This document shows positions 1 to 7,398 of a stretch of 24,216 nucleotides of DNA, in pieces. Source of the DNA: a virus. The stretch is from IMG/VR virus record IMGVR_UViG_3300049856_000035, positions 1 through 24,216 of that record; one strand, given 5' to 3'. Below the pieces are notes generated by a model. It ran no database searches. It was not told the DNA's origin and saw only the letters and a list, made by a program, of their open reading frames with translations. The number at the start of each line of letters is the position of its first letter. Position 1 is the first letter of the stretch. The translations under genes and the position numbers were made by a program.

Positions 1-2258
1 CCCTGCCCATTGGGTTTGTTTGTCTGGTACGGAGTGAGTTGCACCCTGGAGAATTTACTTCCATCACTTTCAAGGGGGAGGCTGACACCGGAGAGGTCAA
101 AGACTTTAATCGGTGCTTCGCCTTCGTTTCCGGTCCACACTTCCAGTCGAGTCGCGGGCTGGTTGTAAGCGCCGAGCGTAAATTTGTACGAGTACGTGGT
201 CCACGTGTCGGCAACGTACCGCTTACACGTTCCGGGTGCCGTACTGGTCTGATTGCGATACCGGCAGTCAACGTCCGGCATTTGGTGAACGAAGTCACCG
301 TTAGCCAGCGCAATCTCAAGCGGGTATGAGCAAGACTTGTACCACTGCGGGTAGCCTCTCAAGTAGTTATTCACCTGCACCATCTGATACCCGGTGCAGG
401 AACCGCCAGAGGCCGGGTGCAATATCCACTGCTTCCAGCCGTTAGAGCCGGTGTGTGTGGATGGCGTCAGAAAGGCAGAGTCATACCGCTGACGGTATTG
501 CCAGTACAGCGTTTCTCCGGGGCCGAAGTGATCGGACCATGTGCCGCCAGCCAGCGCTTCATCCCACAGTGGTGCAATCCAGTACCCCGCAGAGTTTTCT
601 CCCGCGTTTATGGGTAGCGTGAACCGAAGGGACGACACACCGGAGGACTTCACGCTGGTGTCTCGAACACCCTGAATGTTTCCGTACCCGTCAGGTTGCA
701 AGTTTGTCAGAGTGAAGTCAGCGTCCGTGTCCCAAGTGGTGCATCGCTTAACTCCTGCCGCTGCGCACCTTGTCGCAAAGTCACCCGTCCCGCCCGTACC
801 AGTATTGACAATGACCTGCACGCTGGACTGCGCTGTGTTGCCACTCTGAGACAGCAAGCCCGCACAGGTCAGAGTGAAGGTGGAGGTGGCCGTCGGCGAC
901 ACTGACTGCGTACCTGACGAGGCTTTCGTCCCGCTCCAGCCCGTGACGGCAGGAACCGCAGACGCCGTGCAGGCACCCACGTTCGAGGTTGACCAGGTTA
1001 AAGGGGCCGAGCCACCCGTGTTGATGCTGGGCTGCGTGGTGGTGAGGCTGACAGCTGGCGGAGGATCGGCAGGCGGTGAGCCGCCACAGCCTGGACCTGC
1101 GCCACCGGTCAGGCGGTAGGCGTAGACGGGCGTGTCCGCGTAGGACGCGGTGACAAACCCGCACAGCCCCGGCACGTAAGCCCACCGCCCGAACTCCAGT
1201 GTGTAGACGCCTACTTGAGTGGGTGAGGCGGAGCCGGCAATGGCGGTCACGTTCGCAAAAACCCAATTGCCAGTGTGCGTGGTCTCCCAGCCAGCCGGTG
1301 GGGTCAGGGTGACGACGGTCGTGCCTTGGCCCTTGTAGGCCACGCCCTTGTCAGCAATAGGGTCCCACTCAAAGCCCGAGGCTTCGTCGGGGAAGGTCCC
1401 CGTGTACGGCACGTTCAGGTAGCGCACCGGGGTGCCGGTCGAAACATCCCAAACGTGCAGGTCCTGCTGGGTGGTGCGCGTGTCCAGCAGCACCAGTGCC
1501 TTCAGGCGCGGCGAGAAGCCCATCGTGCCGTTCAGGCCCGGATTGGCCCCAAGGTAAGAACTGACCACTCCAGTCACCGGATCAATGCTCTGTAACTGGT
1601 TGCCTTGCGAGGCCCCGCTACCGCAGGCCACGTACTTGTTACTGCCGTGCCACCAGATTTTGTTATTGGCGGAGTCCCACGTGGTCAGCGAGGACTCACC
1701 AGCGCCATTCGCGCAGGCGTCGTTGAAGGTGTTCAGGTGCGCCACAGTCCGCCACGTCGTACCCGTCAAGGCCAGACCGTGGACGTGCCCCGTTCCCCCA
1801 CCACCGGTCGGGTAGTTCGACGCGGAGCCGACCTTGTAGAACTCGTTTAAGTTTGGCGAGTAGGTGAGGTGATCGTAGGTGTGGCTGGCGCACGGCTTGC
1901 CGTCGGAGATCAGGGAGGTCGTAGCGTTGCAGGCCGTCGATGCGGAGCGGGTGAAAGGCATGGCCCACCGGCCTGTTGCCACGTCGAAGGCATAAATTTC
2001 GTTGCCGCTGTAATCGGTGTGCCCGCCGCCAAACACCAGCAGCGACCCCAGCGCCCCGTACCCTGAAGCAAACGCACCGCCGCTGAAGGCCAGCACGCCA
2101 CGCATGGACGAAACGTCTGGCTTTCCAGACACCGAGAACATCGTGCTGCCCGTACCGGACGGGACACTGATCGGAACGAACTTGTTCTCGACCAGATCGC
2201 CGGGCGCCGCCCCGAAGGCGAGGAGGGGGAGGAGGAGGAGGGCGTAGATCAGTTTCAT
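1..2258 (-). CDS. Secreted kelch/Ig/jelly-roll surface protein, 3' end outside window
   Basis: I read one uninterrupted frame of 752 codons from ATG 2258 to the left edge, so the C-terminus is missing. Residues 1-17 form a Sec-type signal peptide (Lys2, then a leucine-rich core ending AFGA). Residues about 25-385 look like a kelch or galactose-oxidase-like propeller, with LLVFGGGHTDYSGNEIYAFD at 73-92 and SHTYDHLTYSP at 125-135. Residues about 400-485 resemble a bacterial Ig-like domain with Cys430 and Cys465. From about 495 on, WQYRQRYD, GWKQWILHP and VQLTPYQT suggest a concanavalin-like jelly roll of the polysaccharide-lyase type. The ATG overlaps the preceding tailspike stop by four bases (ATGA), implying coupled translation. 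I infer a glycan-binding or glycan-degrading role. A Sec signal is odd for a virion protein, so it may be exported by the infected cell. Fold assignments are by eye. Confidence 0.82.
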   Translation of the reverse strand, partial: MKLIYALLLLPLLAFGAAPGDLVENKFVPISVPSGTGSTMFSVSGKPDVSSMRGVLAFSGGAFASGYGALGSLLVFGGGHTDYSGNEIYAFDVATGRWAMPFTRSASTACNATTSLISDGKPCASHTYDHLTYSPNLNEFYKVGSASNYPTGGGGTGHVHGLALTGTTWRTVAHLNTFNDACANGAGESSLTTWDSANNKIWWHGSNKYVACGSGASQGNQLQSIDPVTGVVSSYLGANPGLNGTMGFSPRLKALVLLDTRTTQQDLHVWDVSTGTPVRYLNVPYTGTFPDEASGFEWDPIADKGVAYKGQGTTVVTLTPPAGWETTHTGNWVFANVTAIAGSASPTQVGVYTLEFGRWAYVPGLCGFVTASYADTPVYAYRLTGGAGPGCGGSPPADPPPAVSLTTTQPSINTGGSAPLTWSTSNVGACTASAVPAVTGWSGTKASSGTQSVSPTATSTFTLTCAGLLSQSGNTAQSSVQVIVNTGTGGTGDFATRCAAAGVKRCTTWDTDADFTLTNLQPDGYGNIQGVRDTSVKSSGVSSLRFTLPINAGENSAGYWIAPLWDEALAGGTWSDHFGPGETLYWQYRQRYDSAFLTPSTHTGSNGWKQWILHPASGGSCTGYQMVQVNNYLRGYPQWYKSCSYPLEIALANGDFVHQMPDVDCRYRNQTSTAPGTCKRYVADTWTTYSYKFTLGAYNQPATRLEVWTGNEGEAPIKVFDLSGVSLPLESDGSKFSRVQLTPYQTNKPNGQ

Positions 2259-4672
2259 ACTTGTTCCCAAACAGTGCCGTTGGCGAGGAAGGTCTTGAAC
2301 TCGCCCGTGTTCGCGAGTGTCGGTGCAGCCGGCCAGAGGGTTCCGGCAGCGGTGGCGATGGTCACCAGCCCAGTCCCAAGTCCGCGATGCTTGACCGTGA
2401 TGCGCGTCCCCGTCAGCAGCGACGGGTCCGGCAGGGTGATGGTCTGCGTGGTCGAGGTGCGAGCCGCCATGACCGTGATCACGCCCTTCTGTACCGTGTG
2501 CGGCGTGCCAGTGGGGGATTCGATGTAGGCGTCACTGCTAACCCGCATCGTCCCGGTTCCCGAGATGTGACGGTTGAACATCCCGTCCGCCCCCGACAGC
2601 CCAAAGTACGACCCGAAACAGTCGTTGTTGTCGATGGTGATGGAGCACGTCCGCGACGTGAAGCCGGTCATCGTGAAGCCCGAGCCGCTAAAGCCGATGA
2701 TGGTGTTGTTCCACGAATTGGCGGCCGTCACCGTGTCGTTGCTGTGCAGGGTGTTGTCACTGACCGTGACGGCAAACGAGTCCTCGGCACGAACGAGGTA
2801 GGTGTTGGCAGAGTTCTGACCGTCGCATCCTGGGTTGTGTTCGTAGACGCGGTTGTCGCCGATCCCGACCAGCGCCGAATTGAACACGTAGATGCCATGT
2901 GCTGAGGTGTAGGGCTGGTTGTCGTTCGCCCCGGCAGGGTCTTGCCGCTGATAGCCGTTACGCCGCAAGACGTTCCCGGAGATGTCGCAGTTGTTGGCGT
3001 ACACCGCCCGGATGCCTACGCACGGAGAATGCAGGATGACGTTGCCGGTGATCGAGAGATCGGTGATCGGCGTGCTGGTGTCTTCACCAGTGACCTGAAT
3101 GCCCGAGCACGTGCCGATATCGTTGTAGCGGGTTTTCTTCGGATTGGCCGATCCGGCCACGTCCAAGTCAGTGCCGTCCCACGTCTCCGTTGGCGACAGG
3201 AAGTTGATGACGTTGCGGGCGATGACCACGCCGTTCGCCGGATAGCCTGTTTTCTCCGTAGCGACTGTGATGGCGTCGTGGTCACCGGCCCCCGTGCCTG
3301 ACAGCACCCCGCACAGGAACCCGCTGACCTGATTGTCAGTAATGTTGACGTTGCGCAGGTAGGAATTGTTCGTGGCAAACGAAGCCACCTCCACCACCAC
3401 CGCGCTGTACCCGGCCTTGCGGATGATGTTACCGGTGACGTTGATGTCAAGACACGGCTTGGCAGAAGCACGGATCAGAACAGCCGTTCCACCAGTAGCG
3501 TTGAACCGGTTCTTTGAAAGCGTCAGGCCGTTGTTGTTGTTGCCAACAAACCCGGCCACGTTCTGCCACGCCGTTTCGGCGCGGTTGACGCCGACATACT
3601 CGAAGTTGTTTTCTTCAACCGTCGCGTTCTCGTCATTGAAGAACAACATGCCTTGGTCGGTGTCAGCAGCGCGGTTGCGGCTGAACACGACGTTTTTAGC
3701 GGCCACCATCGTCCACGAGGCCCCGCCGTTCTGCACGCAATCCTGAACGGAGATGTTGCTACCGACAACGGCGCCGTCGATCACGCCGGTATTGCCAATC
3801 TGCAAAGGACCGATCTTCACGTCAGCAATTGAGAACGACAGGCCGCGCATGGTAAAATTCGAGACCACGCCGCTCTCTTTGTAGAACAGGCCGTTCTGGT
3901 AATAGCCGCCACTCAAGGCCGCATTGCGATAGGTGTTGCCGGAGGCGCCGACGACGATGGTCGCCCCGTAACCGCTCACCGTCATGTCATCGAACAGTTC
4001 GACAAGGCTGGAATTCGTCACCAGATACTCACCGGGGTCGAACAAGATCGTGGCCGGCGTGGCACTGGCGAACGCCGCCGTCCGGCAGGCTTGAATGGCC
4101 GCCGTTGAGTCTGTGTTCCCGGTCTTGTCAGCCCCGAAATCCTTGACTCGATACAAGCCCAAGGCCCGCGACACCCCCTGATACCCGTTCTCCAGCCGCC
4201 AGATGTTGGCGTGGGACTCGGCATAAATCGTCCACTGCCCCGCCACGAAGCAGAAGCCCTGAACAACCCCGAAGTCCAGAATCTCAAGGTAACCGCCTGG
4301 ATCACCCCCCAGAAAGCTCTCCGCCCCGTAGGGTTTGAACCTGAACACGTTATCCGTCAGCCGTGCCCCGTCGAAGAACGCCCCCACCGTGGCTTGAGGC
4401 AGGGTCAGGGTGACCGATCCTGGCGCTTGATAGTTGGTCAGGACCGGGATCAGGTCAGCGGCGAACAGGGTCGCGTCTGTCAGATACGCCCGCTGCGTGG
4501 TCGAGTTGTTGATGGCCTGAATCAGGACATCAATCGAGGTCTTGGCGGTCTTGCCAGAGTTTGCTGCCGAGCCGATGCCGATGTAGTCGTTGACGGTATC
4601 AACTTGGGCGTTGGAGGTGTACTCCAGCGCCACATCCTTGATCAGCGTCGGGATGACGGGGTTGTTTGCCAC
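2255..4672 (-). CDS. Tailspike protein 2 (pectate-lyase-like beta helix)
   Basis: 805 residues. Starts at GTG 4672, supported by AGGAG five bases upstream. The N-terminal 170 residues would attach to the virion and do not resemble the N-terminus of the other spike. YRVKDFGADKTGNTD at 174-188 is the usual entry motif of pectate-lyase-like right-handed beta helices. The following several hundred residues are rich in repeating N/G/V turns (for example ITGNV, VQDCVQN, ISGNVLRRN), as expected of helix coils. The last 90 residues (from about VQKGVITVMAARTST) look like a separate beta-rich cap of the kind used for trimerisation. The likely role is host-surface glycan recognition and cleavage. Active-site residues cannot be assigned by eye. 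It lies 8 bases after the 84-residue gene and overlaps the kelch gene by four bases. Confidence 0.85.
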   Translation of the reverse strand: MANNPVIPTLIKDVALEYTSNAQVDTVNDYIGIGSAANSGKTAKTSIDVLIQAINNSTTQRAYLTDATLFAADLIPVLTNYQAPGSVTLTLPQATVGAFFDGARLTDNVFRFKPYGAESFLGGDPGGYLEILDFGVVQGFCFVAGQWTIYAESHANIWRLENGYQGVSRALGLYRVKDFGADKTGNTDSTAAIQACRTAAFASATPATILFDPGEYLVTNSSLVELFDDMTVSGYGATIVVGASGNTYRNAALSGGYYQNGLFYKESGVVSNFTMRGLSFSIADVKIGPLQIGNTGVIDGAVVGSNISVQDCVQNGGASWTMVAAKNVVFSRNRAADTDQGMLFFNDENATVEENNFEYVGVNRAETAWQNVAGFVGNNNNGLTLSKNRFNATGGTAVLIRASAKPCLDINVTGNIIRKAGYSAVVVEVASFATNNSYLRNVNITDNQVSGFLCGVLSGTGAGDHDAITVATEKTGYPANGVVIARNVINFLSPTETWDGTDLDVAGSANPKKTRYNDIGTCSGIQVTGEDTSTPITDLSITGNVILHSPCVGIRAVYANNCDISGNVLRRNGYQRQDPAGANDNQPYTSAHGIYVFNSALVGIGDNRVYEHNPGCDGQNSANTYLVRAEDSFAVTVSDNTLHSNDTVTAANSWNNTIIGFSGSGFTMTGFTSRTCSITIDNNDCFGSYFGLSGADGMFNRHISGTGTMRVSSDAYIESPTGTPHTVQKGVITVMAARTSTTQTITLPDPSLLTGTRITVKHRGLGTGLVTIATAAGTLWPAAPTLANTGEFKTFLANGTVWEQV

Positions 4673-4680
4673 GGCAGCTC

Positions 4681-4935
4681 CTAGAACAGCACCCAGACGC
4701 CGGTTGCGGTCGTGCCATTGCCGGTCGAGTAAATCTTGGTGACCTGCATGACCTCCTTCTCACCGGCTGCAAACGGCCACAGCACGCCCGTCCTGCCGTT
4801 GGAGAAGTCCACCTTCAAATCACCCGCACCGATGCATTTAATCATCCGTGTTGGCGAGTCAAAGGTCGTGTCTGCGGCAAGGCTGACGTTGTAGCCGTTC
4901 GTGCCGCCGCGCAGTTCGTTACTGATGGTGCCCAT
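4681..4935 (-). CDS. Small beta-rich protein, possible spike-base/adaptor
   Basis: 84 residues from ATG 4935, preceded by AGAGGA about six bases upstream. No signal peptide or membrane segment. The sequence alternates short beta-prone stretches with glycines (YNVSLAADTTFDSPTRMIKC, GAGDLKVDF, EKEVMQVTKIYSTGNGTTAT). This pattern resembles small spike-base proteins found beside tail-fibre genes, such as the RCAP_Rcc01079 family of gene transfer agents, but that comparison is from memory and only moderate. Its position between two tailspike genes suggests a joint, adaptor or attachment protein for spike 2. It could instead be a minor decoration protein. Confidence 0.6.
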   Translation of the reverse strand: MGTISNELRGGTNGYNVSLAADTTFDSPTRMIKCIGAGDLKVDFSNGRTGVLWPFAAGEKEVMQVTKIYSTGNGTTATGVWVLF

Positions 4936-4956
4936 GGTTAATCCTCTGCTTCGTGG

Positions 4957-5016
4957 TTACGAATTGGCGCTACGGCCAATCTCAACAAACTTGATGCCTG
5001 ACGTTGACATACGCAT
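4957..5016 (-). CDS. Possible 19-residue micro-ORF between spike genes
   Basis: The stop codon of tailspike 1 (TAG at 5017-5019) is followed immediately by ATG at 5016, opening a 19-codon frame (MRMSTSGIKFVEIGRSANS) that ends at TAA 4957. Nothing but the direct abutment argues for translation; no clear ribosome binding site is visible. It fills most of the 81-base gap before the next gene. It may simply be untranslated spacer. Confidence 0.2.
   Translation of the reverse strand: MRMSTSGIKFVEIGRSANS
4963..4980. other. Intergenic inverted repeat
   Basis: ATTGGC and GCCAAT form a perfect six-base-pair stem around a six-base loop in the gap between spike 1 and the 84-residue gene. No T-run follows on the minus strand, so it is not a convincing intrinsic terminator. 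It could be an mRNA processing or stability hairpin, or chance. Confidence 0.3.
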
Positions 5017-7203
5017 CTACAGCGCCAAATCAACGTACGTGCCGGTGTCGTTAGTGTAGAACCGCATTTCAGCACCAATAAACGCAGTAGTGTACCGACG
5101 CTGACTATTTGCCGAGCCAGCGTCATCGGCAAGCGAATTTTCCAACGCTTCACCGTTCCACGTCCGATCTAAAAACTCCACCCCTTGGTTATTGCGAAAG
5201 TTGTTCCAGACGCTAAACACCGCCACATCTGCCGTCTTGATGTTCTTGATGTAGTTAAAGCGATTCTGCGAACACCCCCAAGGCGTCTCAAACGTTCCAG
5301 CAGCGCCCGCCCCTGTTGTAGTTGCGAACAGGTAGGTGGCTCCGTGGATGTAGTTATGCTCGAACTTTATCTGACGCAGTTGCGCAGCACCAAGACCGAC
5401 ATTCGCCTGAATAACGGCCCTTGTGTTGACCGTCGTTGCTCCAGTGAAACCGGCCGACACGAACGGTTTGGCAAAGAAGAAATTCCCCTGCACCAACGCG
5501 CCTACCAAGTTAGGGCCAACGACGTAAACGCCGACGTTGTAATTGCGCACTTGGTTGCCGCGAACGATTGGCCCTTGAATCTGCCCCTCTGGGTAATTAG
5601 CATCGGCGGCATTGTCGGTTCTAATGCGCACAAACGACTGACGATTAGTGTCAGTTGCCGCAGTCGTCGGAAACTCCGTTGGGTTGTTGGCTATCACGAT
5701 GCCGCTCATGGGGTGATGCGTCATGTAATCAGCTCTGGCGGCCACATAAGCGCTCAATCCCTCAGCATTGATATCGAAGGCGCCGCCTTCTGAATCCGCT
5801 GTTGAGCTGAGAGTCGTTGGGTTGCCGGTCACCGTGACGCTATAGGCTGGAGCAGACACAGTGACGGCGGTTGGATATCCGATGATTGTGTTGCGCGTAA
5901 CTGAGCACAGCCGCGACCGGACTTTTACCGCCGAGTCAGCGACAAACGAAGGCGAGTCACACAGGAACGTGTTGCCGTCAACCTCAACGTCAACACCTGC
6001 TGGGTAAGCCGGTATCTCGCTGGAGTTGTAGCAATAGTTGTTATTGAATTTCCAGCCGCGCCCAGAACGCTTTACCGGACCAAGCGACCAGCCAGCAACC
6101 GTCGGCGTGTACGTATTGGCCTCAAAGGTCAACGGCCCGTCATACGACGTTTCGCCGCTAAAACAAGAATCGCAATATTCAAAGCGATTGCCGCTGTCGA
6201 TTGCAATGCCATCCACTCCGTCGCAATTAATGGCATGAATAAGCGCCCGTCCGCTGGTCGCGTGCGCAGTGGCTAGAAACTTGCAGTTAGTTATCTTCGC
6301 GTCGTAGTTCTTGGTTGTGTTGTAACTCACAGAATGTACATAGTCGTAAGTCACTGGCTTTTGATACGTGATGGCTGCTGAATCAATCTTGGTAAACGTG
6401 CAGCCTTCAACTGTCGTGTGCGCGCTGTTCTTAAACACTATCGCATCGCGAAAGTCTGTCAGTGCATTGCCTGGCGTTGCGTGTCTGGTATCGTTCCCTT
6501 CAAACACAAACCCCTCAATAGTGACGTGCTCGGTTGCCGCAGCAGCGTTGTTGTCCGGCGTGCCAACCAGAACCAACGGGTACGCTAACGAGTATGTCGA
6601 TATGTCGGCGTTATATCGAAGCAGCTTTGCGCCATTTCCGCGCAACGTAACTTTTGATCCGGTTACTTTTATCCCCCATTTGTCATTAGCACCAGCGGAA
6701 CGCCGGATGTAGCAATTCCATCGTGCTGGAAAATCAATGACGCCACCGGTACTTCCAAGTACCGACAGCGCGGTATGCGCGGCATCCGTAACGTCAGTGC
6801 CATTGACTGCCCCGTAGCGTCGAATGTCCAAAGCCTGATACGCATAACTAACCGGCGTCACTCCAGCCGCAATCTCCGCCGCCGTCCGTGGGAACAACAC
6901 CGCGCCAAGCTGATCTATCGTGAGGACCTCTGAATACTCAAACTCGGTCCATTGCTCCACCCCCGCCGAGTTCTTCAGCGTCACGTCGTAGCTCACCGAG
7001 CTATCCAGCCAAATCGCCGGGAACAGCCCGCCCGTGTCTGCCACCACCGGATCAGCATGGGGCGTGGTTAAGGCCGAGTCGTAGTACACCGGTGAAGGAG
7101 TCGAGGTTCCAGAGACGACGAAGTACAGCTTCGCCCCGCTCAGGACGGTTCCCGACGGGGTAAACTCACGACTGCGCGGGGTGGTGAATAGGGTCGATGA
7201 CAT
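5017..7203 (-). CDS. Tailspike protein 1 (virion adaptor plus beta helix)
   Basis: 728 residues from ATG 7203. Residues 1-95 match a common phage fibre adaptor pattern: FTPSGTVLSGAKLYFVVSGT, then VYYDSALTTPHADPVV, then GGLFPAIWLDSSVSYDVTLK. Residues 128-141 (IRRYGAVNGTDVTD) are the typical entry to a right-handed beta helix, followed by short repeating coils with N/G turns (VTIEGFVFEGND, TTVEGCTFTKID). The role would be adsorption to, and probably depolymerisation of, a surface polysaccharide. The DNA encoding the body (roughly 5040-6840) is more AT-rich than the N-terminal 350 bases and the neighbouring genes, which suggests the receptor-binding part was exchanged separately from the adaptor. 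The ribosome binding site is weak (GGAT eight bases upstream). A 148-base gap separates it from the ejection gene upstream. Confidence 0.88.
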   Translation of the reverse strand: MSSTLFTTPRSREFTPSGTVLSGAKLYFVVSGTSTPSPVYYDSALTTPHADPVVADTGGLFPAIWLDSSVSYDVTLKNSAGVEQWTEFEYSEVLTIDQLGAVLFPRTAAEIAAGVTPVSYAYQALDIRRYGAVNGTDVTDAAHTALSVLGSTGGVIDFPARWNCYIRRSAGANDKWGIKVTGSKVTLRGNGAKLLRYNADISTYSLAYPLVLVGTPDNNAAAATEHVTIEGFVFEGNDTRHATPGNALTDFRDAIVFKNSAHTTVEGCTFTKIDSAAITYQKPVTYDYVHSVSYNTTKNYDAKITNCKFLATAHATSGRALIHAINCDGVDGIAIDSGNRFEYCDSCFSGETSYDGPLTFEANTYTPTVAGWSLGPVKRSGRGWKFNNNYCYNSSEIPAYPAGVDVEVDGNTFLCDSPSFVADSAVKVRSRLCSVTRNTIIGYPTAVTVSAPAYSVTVTGNPTTLSSTADSEGGAFDINAEGLSAYVAARADYMTHHPMSGIVIANNPTEFPTTAATDTNRQSFVRIRTDNAADANYPEGQIQGPIVRGNQVRNYNVGVYVVGPNLVGALVQGNFFFAKPFVSAGFTGATTVNTRAVIQANVGLGAAQLRQIKFEHNYIHGATYLFATTTGAGAAGTFETPWGCSQNRFNYIKNIKTADVAVFSVWNNFRNNQGVEFLDRTWNGEALENSLADDAGSANSQRRYTTAFIGAEMRFYTNDTGTYVDLAL

Positions 7204-7351
7204 TGACTGTATCCAATAAAAAAAGACGTTGAATCGCGGTCTGAAGTTTCAGCAGCCATTGGTATGGCCGGACTGTCACTGATTTACTCGACGTGGTTCC
7301 AACACCATCCCTGGGTGTTTGCCTTGATCTGCGGGTTAATCTGCTGCATGG
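7204..7351. other. Largest intergenic gap (148 bases), ejection gene to spike 1
   Basis: This is the longest stretch without a confident gene. It contains an inverted repeat AACACC/GGTGTT with a seven-base loop at 7301-7319. It also has a 12-base palindrome-like CTGAAGTTTCAG near 7240-7251, and a run of seven A at 7218-7224 (T-run on the transcribed strand). The hairpins are not placed next to the T-run, so I do not call a terminator. No promoter with good -35/-10 spacing was found on the minus strand. A small plus-strand ORF starts inside the gap. Confidence 0.5.
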
Positions 7352-7398
7352 CTATCGCTGCTGATCGGCAGTCGCGCCGCCAACCGCCGCCCCAGTAA
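7264..7398 (+). CDS. Possible 44-residue membrane peptide on opposite strand
   Basis: An ATG at 7264 opens a 44-codon plus-strand frame ending TAA 7396-7398. The product has a hydrophobic stretch WVFALICGLICCMAIAA followed by a basic, proline-rich tail (DRQSRRQPPPQ), a one-pass membrane layout. Against it: no clear ribosome binding site, it overlaps the 3' end of the ejection gene antisense, and everything else in the window runs leftward. A frame of this length can arise by chance. Confidence 0.2.
   Translation: MAGLSLIYSTWFQHHPWVFALICGLICCMAIAADRQSRRQPPPQ

Noticed and set aside
781-1266. Minus-strand frame of 161 codons
   Set aside because: It is out of frame with the continuous 752-codon kelch-type gene covering the same bases and has a low-complexity Arg/His/Leu composition.
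7204-7260. Possible terminator using the T-run (A7 at 7218-7224) before spike 1
   Set aside because: No stable stem lies directly upstream of the T-run; the nearest palindrome is about 15 bases away and only five pairs long.
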